A stretch of 64,000 nucleotides of DNA, taken from NCBI GenBank assembly GCA_035236585.1, contig CP141138.1, positions 29,461,437-29,525,436 on the forward strand, given 5' to 3'. Source of the stretch: Warburgia ugandensis. Its lineage: Eukaryota; Streptophyta; Magnoliopsida; Canellales; Canellaceae. Both the position numbers and the translations under genes were made by a program. Position 1 is the stretch's first letter. Every line of letters begins with the position of its first letter. The notes under the pieces were generated by a model that made no database searches, was not told the DNA's origin, and saw nothing but the letters and a program-made list of their open reading frames with translations. This document shows, in pieces, positions 9,730 to 20,160 of the stretch.

Positions 9730-12700
9730 CACACTACATTGGATATCAGGTGCAGTGAAAAATGGGCAAGGGTTGTTAGGGCATTCTCTTAGAAATGACC
9801 TGCTACATCGGATTTTGGGTGTAGTAGAAAATAAGTAAGGGCTGCTTGAGTGTCCCCTCAGAAGCGACATGCTACATCAAAATATAGGTGCATTGAAAAG
9901 TGGGCATTAGTTCACACCATGGAAGTCAAGAAGTGCACAGGTAAATAAGCTATCTTAAGAGCATAAGATTCATATTGCTACATGGAATATAGGAACATTA
10001 ACAGGTAAGAGTCTGGAGTTAGTAGATATGATAAAAAATAGGAGAGTTAACATCGCTTGTATCCAAGAAACCAAGTGAAAATAGGCTAAAACTAGAGAAA
10101 TCGATGGATATAAACTCTGGTACATAAGAAAGGATAATAACAAAAATGATATAGGAATAATAGTGGATATAAAATTAAAGGATAAAGTTGTGGACGTTAA
10201 AAGAATCAGTGATAGAATTGTAATAATAAAACTTGTTCTAAGAGAGCAGATCATAAATATTATAAGTGCATACGTACCACAAGTAGGATTAGAAGATATA
10301 ATCAAGAGATAGTTTTGGATAGATATGGAAGGAGTCATGCAAAAAATTTCAAGCACTGAGGGGATAGTTATAGGAGCAAACTTAAATAGCCATGTAAAAA
10401 ATGAAAAAGAAGGATTATGATAGGATACATAGAGGGTATGATATAGGAGAATAAAATTAGATGGGGGAAACTATCTTTGGTTTTCCTTTGTCATATAACA
10501 TGGCCATTACAAATACATTCTTTAAGAAGAGGGACGAACACTTAATAACCTTTAAAAGTTGATTCCATAAAAGCCAAATAGATTTTTGTCTACTTAGGAA
10601 TATCGAAAGATAAATGTATAAGATTGTAAGGTGACACCTAATGAGAGTTTATCCTCACAACATATGTTAAGGTTATGGATATCTATATTACAAGATGTAA
10701 GAAATGAAATAAGCTTAATAAGTATCCAAAAACTAAGTAGATGAACTTAAAAGGAGAGAAAATAACCTCATTCATAAATAAGTTAGTGGTAGAAGGAAAT
10801 TGAAACTATGAAATAGAAGTAAACACCATGTAGACTAAAATGGCTAAGTCTATTAAGAAAGTGGCAAAAGATGTCACAGGAGTATCTAAAAGTAAAAGAC
10901 AATTAGTAAAGGAAACATAGTGGTGGAGTGAAACAATGTAAAAATTTATTAAAGAAAAATGAGTGTGTTTTAAAGCATGAGAGAAGACTAGAACTAACTA
11001 AAACTATGAACAATATAAGAATGCTAAAAAGGTTGCTAAGAGAATAGTGAGGCTAAACATAAGGCATATGATGACCTCTATAATAGACTTATATCAAGAA
11101 AAGGAGAGAAAGATGTGTTTAAACTTGCAAAAATTAGACCATGTTAGGCGCATTAGGAGTGATGATCAAAGGGTACTGGTCAAAGATGACGAGATCAAAT
11201 AAAGGTGGGAAACTTACTTTCAAAATTTGTTAAATGACAATGGCTCTAAGAATATAGGGATTGAAAATACTATAAACCTAAATAACATTGGGCACTATAA
11301 ATATGAATGTAGAATTAAAATATCTAAAGCAAAAAAGACCTTGAAAAAGATGAAATCAGGAAAGGCCATGAGGCCCGATGGCATACCAAGAGGTTTGGAA
11401 GCATATGAGAGATACTAAAGTAGTTAGGTTGACCAAGTTGTTTAACAAGATTATAAAATCAAAGAAAATGTCAGATGAATTGAGAAAAATATTGTACTAA
11501 TTTATAAGAATAAATGAGACATACAGAGCTACACTAAGTATCGATGGATCAAACATATGAGCCACACTATGAAAGTTTTTGAAAGAGTGATTGAGAAGAG
11601 GCTACAGCATGAGACAAGTGTATTGAAAAACCAGTTTGGTTTCATGCCTAGGAGGTCTACCATGGAAGCTATTTTCTTACTAAGACAATTGATATAGAAA
11701 TATAAGGAGAGGAGGAAAGACCTTCACATGGTCTTTATTGACTTAGAGAAAGCTTATGATAGAGTTCCTAGAGAGTTAATATGGAGGCTGTTGGGCGAGT
11801 ATGGGGTTTCGCAGGAGTATATAGATATAATTAAATATATGTACGAGGGAGTGGTAATAAATGTTAAGACCACTAGTAGCGAGATTGGTGATTTTTCTAT
11901 CACTGTAGGATTGAATTAATGATCAACATTGAGCCCATACCTTTTCACGTTGGTTATGATGAGTTAACAAAATATATGAATTAGGAGATTCCATGGTGCA
12001 TGCTATTTGCAAATGATATAGTCTTAATTGATGAGACAAGGGAGGGCGTAAGCACAGAGCTAGAGTTATGAAGAGAAGCATTAGAATTTAAAAGATTTAA
12101 AATCATCCAGACTAAGACAGAATATATGGAATGCAATTTTAGCAAGGGAATAGGAGTGGAACACCATTTAAGATTGATAGCCAAGAAGTCACTGTAAAAT
12201 ATCACTTTCGGTACTTAGGATCAATGATTCATGAGAGTGGAGAGATTGAGAGGGAGGTTACCCAAAGAATCTCGGTTGGTTGAAACAAATGGAGATGTGC
12301 AATTGGAGTTTTGTATGAATGGTGGGTGCCACTCAAACTAAAAAGAAATTTCTCTAGAATGGCCATAAAGCTGGCCATGTTTTATGGTTTAGAGTGTTGA
12401 GCAGTTAAAGAACATCATGTTCACAAGATGAGCATCACAAAAATGAGAATGTTGAGATAGATAAGTAGCAAGAAAAGAAATGATAGAATTAGGAATGAAA
12501 ACATTTGAGAAAACTTAGGGGTAGCACAAATAGGTAATAAGATGAAGGAGATTAGACTTAGATGGATAGGACATGTCCAAAGGAGACCCAAAATGGTAGT
12601 AGTTAGAAGGAGTGAGGCAATGTAAGTAGAAGGTTCCAAAAGGGCAAAGGAAAGGCCCCAAAGAATGCAGATAGAAGTGGTGAGAAAAGATTTAAAAACT

Positions 12701-12797
12701 TTAGGGCTAAATAAAGCCATGGTACTTAATAGAGGCGAATGGAGTAATAAGATTCATGTGGCCGACCCTTAATTGGGATAAGGTCTTGATGATGATA
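9730..12797 (+). mobile_element. RTE-clade LINE with perfect target duplication (copy 2)
   Basis: A 3,068-bp non-LTR retrotransposon defined at both ends by a perfect 15-bp duplication. It starts within a 5' leader of about 69-bp tandem units (9,727-9,915). It then runs through a decayed APE-type endonuclease (ATWNIGTL-like block at about 9,976, CIQETK, EIDGY, then GIIVD), the RT domain, and the C-terminal GHVQRRP-type block at about 12,560-12,600, and ends in a (GAT)n tail at 12,788-12,796. The clearest RT segment is 11,728-11,919, with an [16 protein letters not shown] block. The catalytic box near 12,004 reads FANDIV with Asn in place of the first Asp. Many stops and frameshifts make it inactive. 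Compared with copy 3 it lacks about 200 bp at the 5' end, so it is slightly truncated. It inserted about 390 bp after the LOR stop codon. Confidence 0.93.
11728..11919 (+). pseudogene. RTE reverse transcriptase fragment
   Basis: Longest open piece of the copy 2 RT (63 codons). It carries the RT palm block [13 protein letters not shown], including the metal-binding Asp of that motif, then a GVSQEYI and MYEGVV region and a VGLN end. A TAA replaces the Gln codon expected in the next conserved QGS block, so the frame stops. Downstream RT sequence continues in other frames. Confidence 0.85.
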
Positions 12798-12812
12798 AGG
12801 GCCATAAAACGA
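12798..12812 (+). repeat. 15-bp target-site duplication, right copy
   Basis: Exact repeat of 9,715-9,729, immediately after the (GAT)n tail. Confidence 0.93.
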
Positions 12813-13165
12813 ATAAACCTCAATAAATTACTAGCACAGTGAGCTAATTTTTATGTTAATTTAGTGACCAACTATTGTCCAAAACTCTCGTCAAATTAAT
12901 ATGATGTGTGGACCAATATGAATATTTTACAAGGTCCATGGTTTATCTTATTTGTAGCGAGTTTTGGCAAGATATTTGTTATACTTTTTACGTGGAATAT
13001 TAATTTATGCCACAGTAGGTTGTTATGGAAAAAATGAAAGCGCCTTATAGGTTTACTATCGTTCCTATTATATCCCATTTATGCAATATTAATTTGTATT
13101 AGTTTAGAGTTATAATTAACTTCCATGTTTAAATTTACTTAGATTTGACCATATAATTAGGCAGG
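12813..13165. other. Short spacer between two elements
   Basis: About 350 bp of AT-rich sequence continuing the LOR 3' flank after the LINE. No gene or repeat is recognised. Confidence 0.5.
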
Positions 13166-15488
13166 CGTTGTGTTTTCCACAAGTGCACAGGCTATTGTAC
13201 TGTAGCTTATGTAAGTACTGGTTGATCCCATAGGGACTCACTTTAAGAATTTGGAGTTTTAATAAAATTTAATTATTTAAAAATTAAAATTAAATGAAAA
13301 AAAAATCAAACTTCAAATGTGTTAATCAATGAAATTACAAAGGTCTAATCCAAAGAAAATAGAAATTTAACTAAAAAAAATAAGAAAATTTCACTTCCTT
13401 AAACTACTTATCGTCAATTTCTTCAAATATGGTCTTCTAGAAGTTGATCAGCCTCCATCAATGTCTTCATTATGTCTTTGATTAAAGATCTGACAGTTAG
13501 ATTAATCAGATTCCTCAAAATCTTAAAGATCTAAACTAAATGGTGATTTTGGGATTTGGGCGATTTAGATCAAGTTTTGGATTTCAAATTAAGGATCAAA
13601 GATGTTAATTAACCTCAATGATGTCCTAAGAATGATGTTTGAAAGTTAATTGAAAATCTGATCTAAAATAGAGGAAAAATGGAGAATTCTTGGATAATAG
13701 AATGAAGATAAAACATAACAGGAATAGTAGCAGGGAGACAGATGAAATTAAAAAGAGGAAGATAAAATAGAAAGGGACAGATGAAATTAAAAAGAGGACA
13801 TAGATGTAATTAAAGGAAATTTGTAAAGGGCAGAAATGGAATTTAAAGAAAAAAATTCAGAAATAGAAACTCGATGGAGGAGGAGACGGAAGTCAGAGGA
13901 GATTGCTGGAGATAATGGGAGGTTATGCCTGGGCAGTCCAGTCGGGCTAGAGTGAAGACGCAGGGAGCAGGGCCGATGCAATCTTGCCTGCCTGACAGTG
14001 CTGGGCCATGGAGATGCTAGTCGTGGAAGAGCAAGGCAGACTGGAGATCTAGGTGTGACAGAGTGGAAAGAGGGACGAGAGATGGGGATAGAGGGCTGGA
14101 TGGTGCGATGCCAATCTCCTACATCAAGAAGACAAAGGCAGAGGGACTAGTGCGATGTGATGAAGAATGGGAGATAGAGGGAGAAGCTAAGAAGTGGTGT
14201 GATAGAGATGGGAAGGAGCTGGAGTATGGACAGAGGAGATGAGGCCTTGTCGGGTAATGACCAGAGACAAGAGAGAGATAGAGAGTGAGCGAGAAAGAGA
14301 AAGAGAAAGAGAAAGAGAAAGGAGAAGAGAGGGGAAAGAGTGGGTGAGGAGTGCGTCTGGGGCAATGACTAGGTACGGGAGTGAAAATGGAGAAGAGAGG
14401 GGAAGAAGAGGATGAGAAAGAGATCGGGAGACAGAGAGATAAGAAGAGGGGGTTTGTTGTGCGGTGGAGATAGAAGAAGAGGAGAGAGGGAAAGTGAGAG
14501 AGAATGGAGATAGAGAGGGGTTGGCAAGAAAGAGAAGGAGAAGTGGGAGAAGGCAGGCATGCAGCTTTGCCTATGTGACAGGGAGAAGAGGGAGAAACTG
14601 GGTGATTGAGAAGGGAAGAGGCTGAGAAGCCTTGCTCGTGACAGAGGAATGGAAAGAGAGTGTGAGCAGTGATGGAGGAGAGGTGTTCACTAGCTGTCTC
14701 CGTCGGGTTGCCTTGATGAAGAGACAGGGGACAATGAGAAGCAAGTGTTGGAGCATGTCAGGTGGGACGAGAGATGGAGACAAGGATGAGAATGAGAGAA
14801 AGAGTAAGAGTAAGAGCAAGAGAAGAAAAGGCAAGGGGGTGGTAGAGAACATAGAAGAAAGGAGGGATAGAGAGAAAGCTGAGAGAGATAACAAGAAAAT
14901 AAGAAGAGGGAGAAAAGGGATGGGGAGTACTCTGGCTGCCTCCTACGGTTCAGCCAAGGGGAGAATTGAAGAGAGAGGGATGAGAAGAGAAGAGTAAAGG
15001 AAAGGAAAGGAAAGGAAAGGAGGTGGTAGAGAAGTCCTACGGCTGCCTCTTTTCTCTTATAAATTTCTTTTCCTTCTAATTTGGTTTCTCACTTTGGAAA
15101 CTTCCCCACTCTCCTTTCTTTTGGTGCAGCTTTCCATTTTCCATCCTAGCATGCTTTTCTTAGTAGTTTAATTCCCAATTAGGAAACTATCCTAGCTTTG
15201 TTTATTGCCCTTTAAGATAATCTGCCCTATTGAAAATCAAATTTGAACCATCCATGCCTCTTCTGGTTAATCTATGAAATAAAAGACTAAATTAAGTCAT
15301 TTAAATTGTACATTAAGCATCTAATTAACTTTAATGATCATCTGACCATTGATTTTTAACAAATTAATGATTTGATGATCAATTAGAATTATATTCAAAA
15401 TCAATCTAAAAATTACAAATTTGATCGGTTAGATGATCTAATTGAATGATAAAGTAGGGGTATTTTTGCCAAAATTAAACTCTTAGCA
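13166..15488 (-). mobile_element. Athila-type 3' LTR, minus orientation
   Basis: In minus orientation the LTR starts TGCTAAGAG at 15,488 and ends in a conserved tail (CTTGTGGAAAACAC) at about 13,168. Both ends match the forward LTR at 18,220-23,311 and the LTRs at 48,521-53,404 and 59,597-64,000. It is about 2.3 kb. A TATA element (TTTATAAG, minus, about 15,057-15,064) lies at the same relative place as in the other copies and is the likely promoter. A very purine-rich tract (plus strand, about 13,680-15,020) is shared by the family. A purine-rich stretch (GGATGGGAGGTG on minus) just upstream is the expected polypurine tract. Confidence 0.75.
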
Positions 15489-16891
15489 CACCTCCCATCC
15501 AACATTTTGCTAGTCCCAAGCAAAACATGGAGAAAACCATTTTACAAAAATTGGTACAAGGTGCCACTTTCATAAGTACTCACTATTGCATTTAGCGGAT
15601 GCAACAAGCTAATGATTTACACAAATCTTTTGAACACTCATGAGACAAAGGAAAGTGATCCCTAAGAGTGGATGTTATCATCAAGAATATTAGGGATGTT
15701 TTACCTTAATTCCTTCTTTTTATCTTCTCTTTAAGGCTATGTTCCACCTAAGATCAATAGGTCTTTAACTAGGACAAAACGTAAGCTTAGGACAGGTTCA
15801 GAAAAGAAGGGTATAAGGATTTCAAAGGTTCAAAATTGAGTAGAGGTCTTCATTGAATATCTGTTAGGACAACTTTTCTTTTGGGTTGTGCTTGAAGTGA
15901 ATATCTCTTTAGTATTTTTGTCTTTCTCTTTCAAATTATTTTATTTTATTATTATTATTTTCACTTTTCTTTTTCCTTGACTTCTTTGGAAGAAAGACCA
16001 CTCATTTTTCTCACTTCGTTGACTTTTTGTCTAGTTTTTGAACTTTTTCTACTAACTCTACTCATTTTGACAATGGGTAATGGATATTCATTTACTAGCT
16101 TGGTCTGGGTTAAGATAAATTAAGTTAAGAAAGAAAAGGCTTAATAATAGGCTCAAAGGGGTCTACTAGTGGTATAATATACTGGGTAGGCTTTATGTCT
16201 CTAGGCTGAGTAAGGATGGCTTACATCATTTCCTAGGTTTCCTGAAGCTTGTCGATTTAATAAATTTTCTGGAAGTAAGGCTACTACTCCTATTTATTCT
16301 TGATGTTTAACCAAAACAAGTATAATATGATCACACTAAGTTATATATGCTAAAGAAATTATGGAATTACTTATAACTCTCTAAAAGAAGATAGTCTCTA
16401 AATCTCACTTGTTATGGGTCTCCACTAGTTTTTCTCAGGGTCTTTAAGTCATACCTCTCTATTAGTCATGATTATGTGCTGTGTGTAACTGGTTTTTGAG
16501 AATTAACTTCCATAAAATGCTTCAACATATGAATAATATACAAAACTAATCATATATGTTCCTATTAAGAGGTGAAAATAGTGGAATTACTAATTTCTAA
16601 ACATCCAATTCTCATCACAATAAGGGAACTCTATCTTAAATATATTTTTTTCAAAAGAATTAAGAAAATTTAAAATCCCTATATGCATCTACACCCTCCA
16701 ATGAAACATTGTCCTCGATGTTTGAAAAACATAGGATCCTGTTTGATAATGGAAGGGTGTAGAAGATGGAAATTTGAAAAACATCTGGGTTGCCTCCCAG
16801 GAAGTGCTAAGTTTTACATTTTCAGCCAAACATAATGATGAGTGCGATGATAGTATGCTGTATGGCTTCTAGAGTGGTAATCTAAGGTGGG
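15489..16891 (-). mobile_element. Athila 3' internal region (non-coding)
   Basis: Lies between the integrase end and the 3' LTR. On minus it carries a GGGAGGCAACCCAG-type motif just after the integrase (about 16,790), a hallmark of this lineage as I remember it. It ends in CTTGGGACTAGCAAAATG and the polypurine tract. No env-like frame is evident. Confidence 0.7.
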
Positions 16892-18066
16892 TCATGATAT
16901 TATTGTCTCTAAAAGTGTCTCTCCAATTTCAAGGTCAGGCAGTTCTATGAAGGATTTTAACCTTTGACTATTGACCTTTTGGATTTCTCCATCCTTTTCA
17001 ATATTGATAGCCCCATGAGGATAAATTATGCATACTATATAAGGTCTAGTCCATCTAGATTTGAGTTTTCCTAGGAAGAGATGCAATATAGACTTATACA
17101 ATAAGACCTTTTGACTAGGTGTGAAGGATTTTCTTAAAATATGTTTATCATGTACAACCTTCATTCGGTCTTTGTACAATCGTGCAGAATCTTATGCATC
17201 TTTCTTCAATTCCTCCAACTCATTGAGTTGGAGTTTTTTATGAGTTCTAGCAAAATTTAAGTTAAAATTAAGCTTTTTGATAGCCTAATATGCCTTGTGC
17301 TCTAAATCTACTAGTAAGTAACAGGCCTTTCCATAGACCAGGCGGTAAGGTGACATTCCTATAGGGGTTTTATATGTTGTATGATAAGCCCATAAAGTGT
17401 CATTAAGTCTTAGAGACCAGTCTTTCGTTTCTGGATTGACTGTTTTTTCTAAAATCCGCTTTATCTCCCTATTAGATAATTCTACTTGACCACTAGTTTG
17501 AGGATGATATGGAGTAGCTATCCTATGGTTGACACCATACTTTTTCATTAAAATTTCAAATAATTTATTACAAAAGTGTTTTCCCCCATCACTTATTATG
17601 GCTTTAGGAGTACCAAATTGTGCAAAAATATTTGCTTTTAAAAAGTTTACAACAAACTTGTGGTCATTGGTTTTGCAGGGTACAGCCTCTACCCACTTAG
17701 ACATATAGTCCACTCCCACTAGGATGTACAGATTTTTGAAAGAATTAGGAAAAGGTCCCATAAAATCTACGTCCCAAATATCAAAAGATTCTATGATAAG
17801 GATTGGGTTTAAGGGCATCATATGTATTAAGCATCGCTTTACAAACTCTCCCAAATCCTTTTTCATACTACTCCACCATAAATGTCTTTTTAGATCATGG
17901 TACATCTTTGTCCCATTGAGATGAAAAGCATAATGTGACTGATGTGCCTCTTTGAGAATATCTTATCTCAGCTTAGTACTCACTGGAACCACCAATTTTT
18001 CTTGCATCCTAACACTACCATCCACCTTCGTTACTCTCATGCTACGTTTCTTGTTACACTCAATTA
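16892..18066 (-). pseudogene. Chimeric Ty3/gypsy integrase
   Basis: Minus-strand integrase in one continuous frame broken only by about three stops, at about 17,970 (in a KLR-stop-DILKEAH context), at 17,285 (Trp to stop in an AYW block) and near 17,190. The N-terminal zinc region, up to [11 protein letters not shown] (about 18,066-17,831), looks like chromovirus (Tekay/Del-like) integrase. From MPLNPIL (17,818) onward it is Athila-like, with [18 protein letters not shown]-type and [11 protein letters not shown] blocks. In the 206-codon piece starting at 17,905 the catalytic triad is D47, D106 and E142, a correct DD35E. The C-terminal part at 16,892-17,179 (HDKHILRK, then GKLKSRWT and YPHGA) is Athila-like. 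The second zinc Cys is lost at the junction. Confidence 0.8.
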
Positions 18067-18071
18067 CTTAC
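18067..18071 (+). repeat. CTTAC target duplication, left copy
   Basis: Matches 27,292-27,296 exactly and brackets the reverse solo LTR, which itself contains two further insertions. Confidence 0.8.
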
Positions 18072-18117
18072 TATCACATCCTAGTTTTTATAAAATCAAT
18101 ATTTGGAAATTTTCCTT

Positions 18118-18219
18118 TCTTTTCGAAAAATAATTTAGAAGGAATAATCATAATATAAATACTTAGAAATACCCATCTTCGAACCAGAATGTTTCAGCAA
18201 AATCTTCTCACATGGATTA
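18118..18219 (+). repeat. About 100-bp direct repeat, left copy
   Basis: The core 18,125-18,219 matches 23,319-23,413 over 95 bp with 8 mismatches by hand count. It ends exactly where the forward LTR begins. Confidence 0.9.
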
Positions 18220-20160
18220 TGTTAAGTATTTAATTTTGGCCAAAAGACCCTTAATGTATGGTTAGATGACTCTAATCTAGTCTTATATTTTGTAGATCAA
18301 ATAGATCGTGGTTTAAATAGCTAATCAATTGTGTAGATTATCCAAGAGGGCATTTAGGGACCAGATCACTCACAAAGCAAGATTGGATGGTTTTCTAAAA
18401 GAAAAAGAGTTCTAATAAGGAGAGGAGATTATGGATAGGTTTTGGAATGTAGAGGAAGTTTCCTAGTAGGAAACTAACTCTTAAAGGATAAGGAAAGAGG
18501 GGCGAGAAGAGATAAGAAGGGGGGGAAAGCTTTATAAGAAAACCCATGGGAGCTAAAGAAAGAGGAAGGCAGTTGGTTTTAGTTTGTTTCCTTAACCGTG
18601 CTTCTTCTTTTTTCATCATTTCACTTTGCCTTCCATTCAATCTCTCCCTCTCATTTTCTATTTTTCCCCACACCTCACTTCTATGTCTGATCTATCTTTC
18701 AAGCACACACAGCCATCCTTTGTTTCATGCGTCAATCTCCTGATCCCCCTTTCTCCAGTTTCCCCTTGTTGCACTCACTCTTTGTCTCTCTATTTCTCTT
18801 CCTTTGTCACACAGCATGTTGCACCTAGCTATCTCTCTTTCCCATATTGCCTTCCTTGTTGCATCTTTCCTAGCCTCTACATCACTGATCAACTTCACTT
18901 CCAGCTCCAACATCACCTGTCTCTATCTTCGTTCACCTCTCCACCTTTGCCCAATCCGCACCAATAGTCCAGCTCCTCTACTCGCACCCTCTCCATTTCC
19001 TGGTCCTTCCTCTATTCTCGACCTTCCTCTGTTCAGTCCTTTCCCATCTACTTTCTCCACCGGCATCGGTCGGGTAGGCTAGAACTAATGCCCAGTCTGT
19101 CCAGTTTTCCTTCAATGCCCAAACCGACCAACTCTCCATTGCACCGGCCTCTAAATAGCACAGCATTGGACCAAACCTAACGTCAGCTTCTACTTCCACT
19201 ACACCATCTAGCACAAGTGTTTGCTCAGCACTGGCAAACCAACCCAGATATCCCCTCTACCCTCTTCATCACATGCCCCATCATCGCTGTGCTCCAACAT
19301 AGCTCTGCCAATCTCCAACCCAATGGCCAAACTCCACTTCTTTGGTACCAGAAGGCTCAGAGAAGGAAACCCAACATGAGTTTCCTCTATTTTCCTCTTG
19401 CTCCCCCTCTCTCCTCCTCCTCCTCTTCTTCTCCCCATCTTCATCTTTTCCACCTTTCTCAATCAGGTTTCCTGTTCTTTTTTCATTTTAATCAGATTTT
19501 TATTTAATTCTAATTTTGCCCTTTGCAGTTCTGAGTTAATTCCAGTTGAATCACCTTTATAATTACATCCATGTCCCCATTTCCATTTCCATTTTTCTTT
19601 ATGTGTTCTGTTATCCAAGAATTACACAATCCTAGTTGAATTGATTAAGGCTTAACCTAATGAATAGGTTAGCCTTAATAAAACAACTTTCTTCATTTCT
19701 CCTTTATTTTAGATCATATTTTTAATTAACTTTTATATTTCATTCTTAGGATATCCCTTGGTTTGATTAACATCTCTGATCTTTAATCTGAACTCCAGAA
19801 AGTTATATAAACCATCCAAATCTCAAATTTCTTATCTAGCTCAGATCTCTCAGATTTTTTGGAATTTGCCTAATCCATCCAATGGATTATTAATCAGAAA
19901 AAGATACCGATGAAGGTTGATCGAAGTTTATGAGACTAGATCTAAAGAAATTGATGAAGCAGTCTAGGAAAGTGAAATTTTCTTATTTTTTGTTTAAATT
20001 TCTATCTTTTTTTGAATTGGACCTCTGTAATTTCATTGATTAAACACATTTGAAGTTTGATTGCACTTTTTTTAATTTGTGCTATTTAATTTTATTTTTT
20101 GAACAATTAAATTTTATTAAAACTCCAATTTTTTAAATCGAGCCCTTGTGGGATCGACCT

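Noticed and set aside
14147-14997. Long frames of Ser/Leu/Phe-rich or Lys/Arg/Glu-rich peptide
   Set aside because: They follow from the purine-rich tract of the LTR; low complexity with no domain.
18395-19507. Open frames on both strands, some over 90 codons
   Set aside because: They are in the pyrimidine-rich tract of the forward LTR, the counterpart of the tract at 13,680-15,020.
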